Positions 28,136 to 36,824 of a DNA stretch of 64,000 nucleotides are shown piece after piece. How positions within the stretch are numbered: position 1 is the stretch's first letter; every line of letters begins with the position of its first letter. The stretch is from NCBI RefSeq assembly GCF_004216915.1, contig NZ_SGXD01000001.1, forward strand, positions 434,001 through 498,000, in the 5' to 3' direction. Source of the stretch: Motilibacter rhizosphaerae (GTDB taxonomy: Bacteria > Actinomycetota > Actinomycetes > Motilibacterales > Motilibacteraceae). The notes below the pieces were generated by a model, which did no database searches, had not been told where the DNA came from, and saw only the letters and a list, made by a program, of their open reading frames with translations. A program made the position numbers and the translations under genes.

Positions 28136-29307
28136 AGGCCACCTGCTGGGTCAGCCGCAACGAGGTCGAGGTGCAGGAGGTCCCCGACCCCACCATCCTC
28201 AACGCCCGCGACGCGGTCGTCCGCATCACCTCCACCGCGATCTGCGGCTCCGACCTGCACCTGCTCGACGGCTACGTGCCGACGATGCAGGAGGGCGACG
28301 TCATGGGCCACGAGTTCATGGGGGAGGTCGTCGAGGTCGGGCCGGGCGTCGACCGCGAGAAGCTGCGTGTCGGCGACCGCGTCGTGGTCCCGTTCCCCAT
28401 CGGCTGCGGCGCCTGCGCCGCGTGCCGCAGCGGGCTGTGGTCCTGCTGCGAGAACACCAACCCCAACGCCGGGGTGGCCGAGAAGATGTTCGGCCACCCC
28501 GTCGCCGGCATCTACGGCTACTCGCACCTGACCGGGGGCTTCGCCGGCGGCCAGGCGGAGTACGCCCGCGTCGTGCTCGCCGACGTCAACCCGCTGAAGA
28601 TCGAGTCCGACCTCACCGACGAGCAGGTGCTCTTCCTCTCCGACATCCTGCCGACCGGCTACATGGGCGCGGAGATGTGCGACATGACCGACGTTGACGT
28701 CGTCGCGGTGTGGGGAGCCGGGCCGGTCGGGCAGTTCGCCATGGACAGCGCACGGGTGCTCGGCGCGGCCAAGGTCATCGCGATCGACGACGTGCCGTAC
28801 CGGCTGGAGATGGCGGCTTCCCAGGGCTACGAGACGATCGACTTCTCGGACACGGACGTGCGCTCCGCCCTGCTCGAGCTCACCGGCGGCCGCGGCCCCG
28901 ACAAGTGCATCGACGCCGTCGGGCTCGAGGCCACGCACGGCGCCGCCCACGTCGGCCTCTACGACCGGGCCAAGCAGGCGGTGCGGTCCGAGACGGACCG
29001 GCCCCACGCCCTGCGCCAGGCGATCACCTCCTGCCGCAGCGGGGGGATCGTCTCGGTCATCGGCGTCTACGGCGGGTTCATCGACAAGTTCCCGGCAGGC
29101 GCGTGGATGAACAGGGCGATCACGCTGCGGACCGGGCAGTGCCACGTCCAGCGCTACATGCGCCCGCTGCTCGAGCGGATCGAGCGCGGCGAGATCGACC
29201 CGACGCGGGTCATCACCCACCGCCTCCCCCTGGCCGAAGCGGCGCACGGGTACGACGTCTTCAAGCACAAGGCGGACGGCTGCGAGAAGGTCGTCCTCAA
29301 GCCCTGA
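28132..29307 (+). CDS. Zinc-dependent alcohol dehydrogenase
   Basis: 391-residue medium-chain dehydrogenase. Catalytic zinc motif AICGSDLH (about 36) and MGHEFMGEVVEV (about 60); structural zinc motif CGACAACRSGLWSCC (about 89-103); Rossmann segment VVAVWGAGPVGQFAMDSARV (about 195). The FLSDILPTGYMGAEM segment matches the formaldehyde-dehydrogenase-like branch, so it is related to the enzyme at 23718. Coupled to the SRPBCC gene by a 4-bp overlap. Confidence 0.88.
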   Translation: MKATCWVSRNEVEVQEVPDPTILNARDAVVRITSTAICGSDLHLLDGYVPTMQEGDVMGHEFMGEVVEVGPGVDREKLRVGDRVVVPFPIGCGACAACRSGLWSCCENTNPNAGVAEKMFGHPVAGIYGYSHLTGGFAGGQAEYARVVLADVNPLKIESDLTDEQVLFLSDILPTGYMGAEMCDMTDVDVVAVWGAGPVGQFAMDSARVLGAAKVIAIDDVPYRLEMAASQGYETIDFSDTDVRSALLELTGGRGPDKCIDAVGLEATHGAAHVGLYDRAKQAVRSETDRPHALRQAITSCRSGGIVSVIGVYGGFIDKFPAGAWMNRAITLRTGQCHVQRYMRPLLERIERGEIDPTRVITHRLPLAEAAHGYDVFKHKADGCEKVVLKP

Positions 29308-29415
29308 GGCCGGTGGAGGCGCCCCGGACCGGCGATGCGGGTCCGGGGCGGGTCCTCCGAACGGCGGAGGGCCGCGCGCGGATTTGCCGTGCCGCCCCCG
29401 TCGGACGGTTGCGCA

Positions 29416-29438
29416 CCGGTCGCTCGGGTAGCGACCGG
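29416..29438. promoter_or_regulatory. Inverted repeat between dehydrogenase and luxR-type gene
   Basis: CCGGTCGCT (29416-29424) and AGCGACCGG (29430-29438), with a 5-nt spacer, lie about 110 nt after the dehydrogenase stop and 57 nt before ATG 29495. It may be a terminator stem or an operator. Confidence 0.4.
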
Positions 29439-29494
29439 GGGCAGGGCCGGACACACGCGGGCTCTCCCCTGGTTCCCGCGTGCAGAGAGGTCGA

Positions 29495-30514
29495 ATGGAC
29501 GAGCCCACCGTCATGGACCTGGTCGCGACGTCCTCGTCCTCGGGCCCGGTCGCCCAGCGGGCCGAGGGCATGCTCCGCTCGCTCCGCCAGCTGGTGCCGT
29601 TCGATGCGGCGTGGCTCGCGCTGTCGGACTCCACCAGCGGGAGCTACACCTCGCTCGCGAGCGTCGACCTGCCGGCCAGCACGCTGCGCTACCTCAGCGG
29701 CCCGCGGATGGCCCGCGACATCGAGGTGACGCAGACCGACCGCCTCCGGCCGCCGCTGAGCCCGTCGGACCTGCCCTACTCCGCCGCGGAGCTGCCCACG
29801 TGGGCGGAGTGCCTGCACCCGTCGGGCTTCCACGAGGCGCTCGCCGTCGCGCTGTTCGAGGACGGGGGGCGGCGCCACGTCGGGTTCCTCGCCCTGCTGT
29901 CCGCGGGGACCGAGCCACCACGTGCCGACGTGCGGCAGCGCCTGCACGAGCTGACCCCGGTGCTCGCCCGCGGCATCGACCCCGTGCGCGCCCTCGCCGC
30001 CGCGGCCCGGATGGTCAAGGGCGCGACCGCGGGGGCGCTGCTCTGCGCCAGCAGCGCGGTCCTCCCCCTGTCCGGCCTGGAGGGACACCCGCTGCTGACC
30101 GGGTCCTCGCCGCTGGTCGCCGTCGCGCGCAGCTCGGTGGCGGAGGGCGCGGCGTACCGGTCGTTCGTGTGGCCGCTCGGCGGTCACCACGCGCCCGACG
30201 GGCACGTGCGGGTCACCGTCCTCGCGGGTGGCACCGACCCGTCCCCGGGCCTCGTCGGGACCGTCGTGCTGTCCCCTCCCGGGCACCTGCGCGGCCTCAC
30301 CCCGCGCGAGCTCGAGGTCCTCGGCCTCGTCGTGGAGGGCTGCTCCAACCAGCAGATCGCCCACACCCTCGTCGTCGCCCCGCGGACCGTCGCCACCCAC
30401 CTCGAGCACATCCTCGAGAAGGTGGGCGCCTCGTCCCGCACGCTCGCGGCGGTGCGAGCCGAGCGCGAGGGCCTGTACGTCCCGGCCGCCGCGGGGACCT
30501 CCGCGAGGAGGTGA
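29495..30514 (+). CDS. LuxR-type regulator with GAF-like sensor domain
   Basis: 339 residues. The sensor region covers about 1-265 and the LuxR HTH about 272-335 (LTPRELEVLGLVVEGCSNQQIA, then APRTVATHLEHILEKVGASSR), with all usual contact positions present. It is a paralogue of the regulator at 26450. ATG 29495 follows AGAGAGG at 29484-29490; GTG 29480 is possible. It probably controls this stress-like gene group and may bind the nearby palindromes (inference). Confidence 0.85.
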   Translation: MDEPTVMDLVATSSSSGPVAQRAEGMLRSLRQLVPFDAAWLALSDSTSGSYTSLASVDLPASTLRYLSGPRMARDIEVTQTDRLRPPLSPSDLPYSAAELPTWAECLHPSGFHEALAVALFEDGGRRHVGFLALLSAGTEPPRADVRQRLHELTPVLARGIDPVRALAAAARMVKGATAGALLCASSAVLPLSGLEGHPLLTGSSPLVAVARSSVAEGAAYRSFVWPLGGHHAPDGHVRVTVLAGGTDPSPGLVGTVVLSPPGHLRGLTPRELEVLGLVVEGCSNQQIAHTLVVAPRTVATHLEHILEKVGASSRTLAAVRAEREGLYVPAAAGTSARR

Positions 30515-30559
30515 CCCGCGCCTCCGATGAGGGCTCGGGCGCTGCGTCGTCGTACCGCC

Positions 30560-30934
30560 ATGACGATGACGACGAGCGTGCTGAGCGTGACGCTGACGGT
30601 GGCGGACCTGGACGCGGCGGTCGCGTTCTGGACCGGAGTCCTCGGCTGCGAGCTGCGCTACGACGTGGAGGCGATGCCGGGGGCGCGGATGGTCGAGGTG
30701 GTGCCGCCCGGGTCGTCGGTGGGGATCGTGCTCCTGCCTCCGGGCAGCCCCGTCCCGGCGGCGGTGCGTCTCGGCACGACCGACGCCGACGCCGCGTACG
30801 CCGCGCTGGCGCAGGTGGAGGGCGTGGTGCTGCACAACGGCGACGTGCTGCGGTGGCCGGGCGTGCCGCCGATGTTCCACTTCAGCGACCCGGACGGCAA
30901 CGGGCTGGTCTACCTCGAGACCCCGCCCGCCTAG
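30560..30934 (+). CDS. VOC (glyoxalase/bleomycin-resistance) superfamily protein
   Basis: 124 residues with two beta-alpha-beta halves: LSVTLTVADLDAAVAFWTGVLG at the start and a C-terminal MFHFSDPDGNGLVYLETPP, typical of VOC proteins with a metal-binding Glu near the end. The substrate is unknown. ATG 30560 has no ribosome site; ATG 30566 or the earlier in-frame start at 30527 are alternatives. It may be read through from the luxR-type gene 46 nt upstream. Confidence 0.8.
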   Translation: MTMTTSVLSVTLTVADLDAAVAFWTGVLGCELRYDVEAMPGARMVEVVPPGSSVGIVLLPPGSPVPAAVRLGTTDADAAYAALAQVEGVVLHNGDVLRWPGVPPMFHFSDPDGNGLVYLETPPA

Positions 30935-30975
30935 CCCGCCGTGCGGAGGGCCGTCCCTCGGCGGGCCCGGACGTG

Positions 30976-31010
30976 CCGGTGGGCCGGAGCTGCGTGCTCC
31001 GGCCCACCGG
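30976..31010. terminator. Bidirectional terminator hairpin
   Basis: A perfect 15-bp stem: CCGGTGGGCCGGAGC (30976-30990), loop TGCGT, and the exact complement at 30996-31010. It lies between two convergent genes. Confidence 0.75.
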
Positions 31011-31055
31011 TCTGTCGAGTGCCGCCCGCGGGTGCGGGCGTCGTGCGGTCGCGGC

Positions 31056-32954
31056 CTACGGGAAGGTGACGACCTGGACGGGGACGTCCGGGTTGACCGC
31101 GCTGGCGGCAGCGCCACCGGTGCTGTTGATGACGTGGTCGATCGTGCCGAAGTCGAAGCCGTTCGCCTTGGCGTTCAGCGCGATCGTCGTCAGGCCGTGG
31201 ATCTGGACACCGGGCTTCACGGGAGCCTCGAAGGACCGCGAGGCGTGCAGTCCGGAGGTCTTGTTCGTGAAGATGTAGCTGCCCATGCCGTAGCCCTGGA
31301 ACGTCTTCACCGAGTCGGTCACCTTGAACGCGGCGTAGCCGAGGGAGCCCCGGTGCGCCCACGCGGCCTGGCTCGGCGCGTCGTAGGGCAGCTCGTTCTG
31401 GAAGAACACCACGGTGCCGCCGTTGCCGTTCCAGATCACGTTGTACTGCTGGAAGTGCTCGACGAACAGGCCGGTCGCGGTGACGTCGTTCCCGTTGACC
31501 ACGAGGCCGTTGTCCGAGGTGTTGACCGTCCAGCCGACCGAGCCCTCGACGCCGTGGTCCGCGCGCCACACCCACAGGTCGTCGAGCAGGACGCCGTTGG
31601 TGTTGACCTCGAGCGCCTCCTCGGCCTTGCCCACGTGCGGGCCGCCGACGCGGAAGAACACGTCCTGCAGCGCGACCGGACGAGCCGGGTCGGTCTGCTG
31701 GCCGGGGGCGTTGTGGATGCCGATCTTCACGAGGGCGCGGGAGCTGACCGGGCCGGCGTCGACCGTGAGGCCGGCGATGTCGATGCCGGGGACGCTGTCG
31801 GTCCGCAGCGCGGTCGCGCCGTGCTGCGCCGTCAGCGTCGGGAGTCCGAGGCCGAGCACGACGGTGTCGGGGTGCGTGACCTTGATGGTCTTGGCCACGT
31901 CGTAGACGCCCGGCGTCAGGAGCAGGTTCTGGCCCTTGTCCAGCGCCTTGTTGATGTCCTTCACCGAGTCGCCCGGCTTGGCGATGAAGAAGCTCGACAG
32001 CGGCAGCGAGGTGCCGGGCGTGTGGCCGCCGGCCCACGTGGTGCCGGACGAGCCCCGCTGCGCCGACGGGACGAAGACCGCCCAGTTCCCGGAGCCGTCG
32101 AGGTAGAGGTACGGCTTCTCCTTGCTCAGCGGCGTCGTCGCGAGCGTGGTGTAGACGTTGCCGTCGCCGCCGAAGTTCTGCGCGGGAGCGTTGACGTCAC
32201 CGGAGAAGACCTGGTTCCACACACCGTTGGACCAGCCGCCGCCGAGGTTGCTGTTGCGCACGTAGAACTGCTGCTGCGAGCCGTTCAGCGCCCCGGCCTC
32301 GAGGTACGAGTCGGCGACGAAGCCGCCGCTCGCGAAGTTGGGGTTCTCGCAGTACGGCATGAACGTCGTGTAGCCCTTGACGTCCACGCGGCGCATCGGC
32401 GCGGCCTGCGAGACGGCCCACATCTCGTTGGAGGTGTGGCAGTCGCCGGGGAGGCCCTTGAAGTTGATGGTGAGGTTGGAGACCGAGCGCCAGAACGTGT
32501 CGAGCGCGCCGCTGCCGTCGTGGCCGTACGCCGTGACCGCACCGTTGATGGTGACGCCCGAGGGGTCCTGGCCGAGGCCGTCGACCTCGGTGTAGTAGCC
32601 GACCTTGATGTTGAGCGGCTTGTCCGGGGTGCCGTAGGTCCCCGGCTTGAACAGCAGCGCGTAGCGCGCCGTGCCCATCTCGTTGGTGTCCTGCTGGGCG
32701 AAGATCGCGTCAGCCTGCGCCTGGATGTCGTCCTGCGACATGCTCGGGTCGAAGACGATGACGTTGGGGCCGAGGACCGAGCTGCCGACCGGGAGCGGAG
32801 CGGCGCTGGCGACACCAGCGACGCCGGCCAGACCCAGGGAGGTCGCGGCGAGCGAGCCGACGGCGAGGCCGGCGAGCAGCCCGCGCCGGCGGACCGACGA
32901 GCGGGCGGGGCGGACGGGCACGTGGCCGGCCGCGGAGGGCTGCGGAAGACGCAA
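31056..32954 (-). CDS. Secreted right-handed beta-helix protein (GH55-like)
   Basis: 632 residues from TTG 32954, which has AAGGAG 6 nt upstream. A long twin-arginine-like signal (SVRRRGLLAGLAVGSLA, cleavage near residue 51) is followed by PLPVGSSVLGPNVIVFDPSM and many short beta-strand turns (DTVVLGLGLPTLTAQ, GIDIAGLTVDAGP, VALQDVFFRVGG, GVLLDDLWVWRADHG), the look of a pectate-lyase/GH55 double helix. Streptomyces relatives are often labelled adenylyl cyclase, which nothing here supports. A likely substrate is a beta-1,3-glucan or another polysaccharide. A LacI-type palindrome lies 89 nt upstream. Confidence 0.68.
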   Translation of the reverse strand: MRLPQPSAAGHVPVRPARSSVRRRGLLAGLAVGSLAATSLGLAGVAGVASAAPLPVGSSVLGPNVIVFDPSMSQDDIQAQADAIFAQQDTNEMGTARYALLFKPGTYGTPDKPLNIKVGYYTEVDGLGQDPSGVTINGAVTAYGHDGSGALDTFWRSVSNLTINFKGLPGDCHTSNEMWAVSQAAPMRRVDVKGYTTFMPYCENPNFASGGFVADSYLEAGALNGSQQQFYVRNSNLGGGWSNGVWNQVFSGDVNAPAQNFGGDGNVYTTLATTPLSKEKPYLYLDGSGNWAVFVPSAQRGSSGTTWAGGHTPGTSLPLSSFFIAKPGDSVKDINKALDKGQNLLLTPGVYDVAKTIKVTHPDTVVLGLGLPTLTAQHGATALRTDSVPGIDIAGLTVDAGPVSSRALVKIGIHNAPGQQTDPARPVALQDVFFRVGGPHVGKAEEALEVNTNGVLLDDLWVWRADHGVEGSVGWTVNTSDNGLVVNGNDVTATGLFVEHFQQYNVIWNGNGGTVVFFQNELPYDAPSQAAWAHRGSLGYAAFKVTDSVKTFQGYGMGSYIFTNKTSGLHASRSFEAPVKPGVQIHGLTTIALNAKANGFDFGTIDHVINSTGGAAASAVNPDVPVQVVTFP

Positions 32955-33043
32955 CGAGACTCCTTCGTCTTCAGTGCTGGGGCGGTCCCGCCCTGGTGGC
33001 GGGGCCGGAGTGCAGCGTCACCGTAGTTGGCGGTCTGCCGTGG

Positions 33044-33057
33044 TGCAAGCGCTTGCA
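33044..33057. promoter_or_regulatory. LacI-type operator
   Basis: TGCAAGCGCTTGCA is a perfect 14-bp palindrome with the central CG of LacI/GalR-family sites. It lies upstream of the secreted beta-helix gene. The LacI-family gene in this window (56317) is a candidate regulator. Confidence 0.6.
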
Positions 33058-33197
33058 GAGGCTTCTCTCACGGCATGGACGAAGCGTCACCCCCGTGCAG
33101 TGCACGCGGTGATGCGGCGACCACGAGCCGTTGGTGCACGAGCGGGAGGAACCCCTCACCTGGTCCCGTTCTGCCCCCGCACGGCCGGTCTGCGCCC

Positions 33198-34220
33198 TCA
33201 GCCGCCGGTGCCGGACGTCCGCAGCACCACGACGCGGTCGCCGTCCTGCAGCGTCGCCGCCTGCGGGTCGTCGTAGAGCAGGGTGCGCCCGCCGCGCACG
33301 ACCGCGAGCACCGGGACGCCGAGGGAGGAGGCGGCACGGCCCACCTCGTCGGGCGCGACGCCGCGGTCGAGGACGTCGAGGCCCGTACCGAACGACAGGA
33401 GGTCCTCCACCACGTCGACCGCGGCCGGGCTGCCCGTCGCGAGCCCGAGCAGCCGTCCCGTCGTCTCCGAGGAGACGATGACCGAGCTCGCGCCGCTCTG
33501 CCGCAGCAGCTCGGCGTTGTCCGCCTCGCGGGCCGCGGCGACGACCGTCACCTGCGGCGCCTGGCGGCGGACGGCGAGGGAGGCGAGCACCGCCGTGTCG
33601 TCGGCCCCGAGCGCGACGACCACGGTGGCGGCCCGCTCGACCAGCGCTTCGGCCAGCGCCCGGCGGTCCGTCGCGGACCCGACCACCGCGACGAGCCCGT
33701 CCGCGGCGGCGGACGCGGTGGCCCGCTCGTCGGCGTCCACGACCACGACCTGCTCGCGCGGGTGGCCCTGGAGGAGCAGGGCGCGGACGGCGTTGCGCCC
33801 CTTGGTGCCGTAGCCCAGCACGACGACGTGACGGTCCACGCGCGACCTCCATCGGGACAGGCGGAGCTCCTGGCGGGAGCGCTCGGTGAGCGCGGAGATC
33901 GTGGTCCCCACGAGCACGACGACGAACAGCAGGCGCATCGGCGTCACCACGAGGGCGTTGACCAGCCGCGCGCTGGTCGTCACCGGCGTGATGTCGCCGT
34001 AGCCGGTCGTCGAGAGCGTGACCGTCGTGTAGTACAGCGCGTCCACCACCGAGACGTGGCCGTCGGCGTTGTCGGTGTAGCCGCCCCGCTCCACGAGGAC
34101 CAGCCCCCAGTTGAGCAGCACGAGCACTCCGGCGAACGCGAAGCGCTTTGCGATGGCCACGAGCGGGCGGCCGGGAGCGCGCGTCGGGAGGCGGACGCGC
34201 AGGGGCGCGGGCTGCTGCAC
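33198..34220 (-). CDS. Two-TM potassium channel with RCK domains
   Basis: 340 residues from GTG 34220 with GGGGAGG just upstream. Two membrane segments flank a pore loop with the selectivity filter TTGYGD (about residues 70-75), followed by an RCK-N Rossmann domain (HVVVLGYGTKGRNAVRALL, about 130) and a C-terminal TrkA-C-like domain (about 255-335). So it should form a gated K+ channel in the plasma membrane, with NAD or a similar ligand at the RCK ring. No operon partners. Confidence 0.9.
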   Translation of the reverse strand: MQQPAPLRVRLPTRAPGRPLVAIAKRFAFAGVLVLLNWGLVLVERGGYTDNADGHVSVVDALYYTTVTLSTTGYGDITPVTTSARLVNALVVTPMRLLFVVVLVGTTISALTERSRQELRLSRWRSRVDRHVVVLGYGTKGRNAVRALLLQGHPREQVVVVDADERATASAAADGLVAVVGSATDRRALAEALVERAATVVVALGADDTAVLASLAVRRQAPQVTVVAAAREADNAELLRQSGASSVIVSSETTGRLLGLATGSPAAVDVVEDLLSFGTGLDVLDRGVAPDEVGRAASSLGVPVLAVVRGGRTLLYDDPQAATLQDGDRVVVLRTSGTGG

Positions 34221-34266
34221 GGGCCTCCCCTACCACCGGTGCGGCAGGGGAACCGCCGGGACGGAC

Positions 34267-34563
34267 CTAGGGCGCGTCGACGTCGGTGAGGAACTCGACG
34301 CGCACGTCGCGGGTGAGCGGGCCGATCTCGTGGAGGAACGCCGCCGTCGCCGGGCGCGCCTCGTGGTCGGCGTGGCCCTGCTCGTCGCGGTAGAGCTCGT
34401 AGAACACGCGGGCCAGCGGGTCGTCCTTCACGTGGTGGGTCGTGTAGACGAGCGTGCCCGGCTCCTCGCTCCGGATCCCCGGCAGCACCTCGGCGACCAG
34501 CGCGTCGAACCGCGCGGCGGCTGCCTCGTCCTGCAGGTCGAAGCGGACGACGATCCCGAACAT
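34267..34563 (-). CDS. Antibiotic-biosynthesis-monooxygenase (ABM/YgiN-like) domain protein
   Basis: 98 residues: MFGIVVRFDLQDEAAAARFDALV, then EEPGTLVYTTHHVKDDPLARVFYELYRDEQGHADH, matching the dimeric ferredoxin-like ABM fold of quinol monooxygenases. ATG 34563 has GGAGA upstream; the longer in-frame extension to 34764 looks non-coding. The role is unknown. Confidence 0.82.
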   Translation of the reverse strand: MFGIVVRFDLQDEAAAARFDALVAEVLPGIRSEEPGTLVYTTHHVKDDPLARVFYELYRDEQGHADHEARPATAAFLHEIGPLTRDVRVEFLTDVDAP

Positions 34564-34778
34564 GCGCGTCTCCTGTCCCACGGCTGGCCTGCCCGTCCGG
34601 CGGCCCGCTGGAAGCCTCGCACCCCCGTGGGCGCGGTCGGCCAGCGGCACCCGCTCTGCGGCGACCGGGTGATCCTCCTCGTCCGTCCTCGGGCGAGCGC
34701 GGCTGCGGGCCGAGGGGGAGGGCGGACCTGCCGCCCAGCCCAGCCAGCCAGCCACACCTGACAAGCCGAGGAGCCGAC

Positions 34779-35147
34779 GTGCCCGCCCTGCTCGCCCGTA
34801 CCCTCCTCGCGGTCGTCGGCACGGTCGGCGCCGCCACCGCCGGCGTCGTGCTCACGACCAGCCCGGCGAGCGGCGCCGCGCCCGCCGTGGAGCGAGGAAC
34901 CACGCACGCTCCCGCCCCCGTGCCGTACGCCGTGCTGCACCAGCGCTCCGCTTGGCACCACCGGGTGACGAAGGGCGACGGCCCTCCCGGGAACATCACC
35001 GCGGTGATCCCGAACCTCTTCTCCTGCAGCACCGTGACCGAGCTCTGCGTGCAGCAGAACGGGCCGCACGCGCGCAAGATCCCCGACGTGTGCGTCTGGC
35101 GCCGCCCCGGGCAGAGCGCGGTCGTCCGCGTCGACCAGCCCTGCTGA
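34779..35147 (+). CDS. Small secreted protein, unknown
   Basis: 122 residues from GTG 34779, with GAGGAG at 34768-34773. Signal peptide LARTLLAVVGTVGAATAGVV, cleavage near residue 33. The mature part has three Cys (LFSCSTVTELCVQQ, DVCVW) plus a C-terminal Cys, so two disulfides are possible. I do not recognise it. It converges on the last gene of the pst-WxL cluster with a 10-nt gap. Confidence 0.65.
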   Translation: MPALLARTLLAVVGTVGAATAGVVLTTSPASGAAPAVERGTTHAPAPVPYAVLHQRSAWHHRVTKGDGPPGNITAVIPNLFSCSTVTELCVQQNGPHARKIPDVCVWRRPGQSAVVRVDQPC

Positions 35148-35157
35148 GCGGTGGGCC

Positions 35158-36762
35158 TCAGCCCCCGACGACGGTCAGCGTGATGACGCCGGAGTAGGTC
35201 CCGGGCGGGGTCGAGGACGGCGCCTCCACGGTGAGCCGGCCGGCGAGCGAGACGGTCCCGCTCCCCTGCGGGGCGTGCGCGATGACGTGCGGCTGGCCGC
35301 CCAGCCCGTCCGTACCGGGGTCGCCCGGGCCCACCGGGGACGCGGGAGCCGGGACGTCGGTCGTCGTCAGCGTCCGCACCACTCCGTCAGCGTCGGGCAC
35401 GGAGGTCGAGGTGACCCCGGTCAGCCCGACGTTCTGCCCGTTGATCGCCGCCGCGCCGCTGCGCAGGTCCCCCGCCTGCGCCTGCAGGGTCCACGGGAGG
35501 TCGCCCGCGCGGCTGTCGCTGACCTGGATCCCGTCGAGGTCTCCCGTCGTGACGAACCTCGTGCCGTCGGGGTCGAGCTCCAGGGTGCCGAGGTCGAGCG
35601 GGTGGTCCGCGGTGTAGGGCGTCGTGATCGTGATGACGCCGGCAGGCGGCGCGTCGGCCGCCGCGTCCTGCTCGGCGACGGCGGCGCGGTGCACGACGAC
35701 CGGCCCGGGCTCCGCCGGCGGCGCGTCGGACGCGCCGGGGACGAGCAGCGGGCTCCTCAGGACGGCACCGAGCGGCGGGACGGCCGGCGCGCTGGGCACC
35801 GGAGCCAGGTCGGTGGGGGCGGCCGGGCTGGAGGCGACGGCCGGCGACGGGACGGAGGCGGCACTCGGCGACGGGCTGACGGGCGACGCGACCAGCGCGG
35901 CCGGCGCTGGGGGCGCTGAGGGCGCGGCGGGCAGCGGCTGGGCCGAGGGCTCCTGCGGCGACGGGGCGGGGGCTGCCGTCGCGCTCACCGGCGGCGCGTC
36001 GCCGCTGGCCGGCGCGGGGGGCTCGTCGGCGGGCGCAGGGGTCGTCGACGGGTCGGTCGGTGACGTGGGGTCCGGCGGCGACGGGGAGTCCGATGGCGAC
36101 GGGGAGTCCGGCGGCGACGGCGCACCCGTCGGAGGCGCAGGAAGCGGGGCGGGGTCCGCAGGGGCGGTCTCTGCGGGAGCGGAGGACGCTGCGGGCGCGA
36201 CCGTCGCGCTCGGGCTGCTCGAGGGCGGGAGCGTGCCGTAGGTGCCGTCCGCCGTGACGTCGACACCGGTGCTCGCCGTGCCCAGCACCACGCCGGCGGG
36301 GTCGAGGCACTCCAGCTCGACGACGTACGCACCGGCAGGCACATCGTCTCCGGCGGGCGCGGCGACCGCCTGCACGTCCAGCGCGCCCGTCGCAGCGGGG
36401 AGCGGCGTCGCGGGCACGAGCACGGCCCCGTCCTGCGGCAGCGACGCGCCGAACAGGTGCACGGCGTACGCGCCCGTCGCAGCGGGGAGCGGCGTCGCGG
36501 GCACGAGCACGGCCCCGTCCTGCGGCAGCGACGCGCCGAACAGGTGCACGGCGTACGCGCTCGCCGCCGGGTCCGGGCACCCGTCGGGGGCCTGCACCGC
36601 GAAGGGCCCGGACAGGGCCCCGCGGGCGGGGACCAGGACGAGCGGAGCGGTCGTGCTCGCCGGTGGGTCCACGGGCTCGGCCCCGGCCCGGGCGGCCAGC
36701 GGCAGCGTCACCGCCGCGGCGAGGGCAGCAGCGAGCGCCGCCCTGCCACGGGACCTCCCCAC
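35158..36762 (-). CDS. Surface protein with Cys-pair module, Pro/Ser/Ala linker and WxL-like domain
   Basis: 534 residues from GTG 36762 (GGGGAG 7 nt before). Signal peptide, then a module (about 33-165) with the conserved Cys pair of this cluster (PDGCPDP, ELECLDP), inside which 29 residues are exactly repeated. Residues about 170-375 are a Pro/Ser/Ala linker. The C-terminal 155 residues match the end of the protein at 42559: ITTPYTADHPLDLGTLELDPDGT, DSRAGDLPWTL, INGQNVGLTGV and PPGTYSGVITLTV. The W-x-L and final beta strand resemble WxL wall-binding domains, the second motif being L-T-V. Probably surface-bound. Last gene of the cluster, 62 nt after pstB. Confidence 0.7.
   Translation of the reverse strand: MGRSRGRAALAAALAAAVTLPLAARAGAEPVDPPASTTAPLVLVPARGALSGPFAVQAPDGCPDPAASAYAVHLFGASLPQDGAVLVPATPLPAATGAYAVHLFGASLPQDGAVLVPATPLPAATGALDVQAVAAPAGDDVPAGAYVVELECLDPAGVVLGTASTGVDVTADGTYGTLPPSSSPSATVAPAASSAPAETAPADPAPLPAPPTGAPSPPDSPSPSDSPSPPDPTSPTDPSTTPAPADEPPAPASGDAPPVSATAAPAPSPQEPSAQPLPAAPSAPPAPAALVASPVSPSPSAASVPSPAVASSPAAPTDLAPVPSAPAVPPLGAVLRSPLLVPGASDAPPAEPGPVVVHRAAVAEQDAAADAPPAGVITITTPYTADHPLDLGTLELDPDGTRFVTTGDLDGIQVSDSRAGDLPWTLQAQAGDLRSGAAAINGQNVGLTGVTSTSVPDADGVVRTLTTTDVPAPASPVGPGDPGTDGLGGQPHVIAHAPQGSGTVSLAGRLTVEAPSSTPPGTYSGVITLTVVGG
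36383..36556 (-). repeat. Exact 87-bp tandem duplication (2 copies)
   Basis: 36383-36469 and 36470-36556 are identical, each encoding 29 residues (YAVHLFGASLPQDGAVLVPA... and following). It is in frame and lies inside the Cys-pair module. Lack of any mismatch suggests a recent event or an assembly artefact. Confidence 0.9.
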
Positions 36763-36824
36763 CTGCGTCTCCCCTGCCCTCGCTCGACCTCCGACCCCCG
36801 CCCGCCGCCCCGACCGCTGACCGG

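Noticed and set aside
31056-32954. Calling the beta-helix protein an adenylyl cyclase, as homologues are sometimes labelled
   Set aside because: It is secreted, made of short beta turns, and shows no cyclase motif. The label looks like an annotation error.
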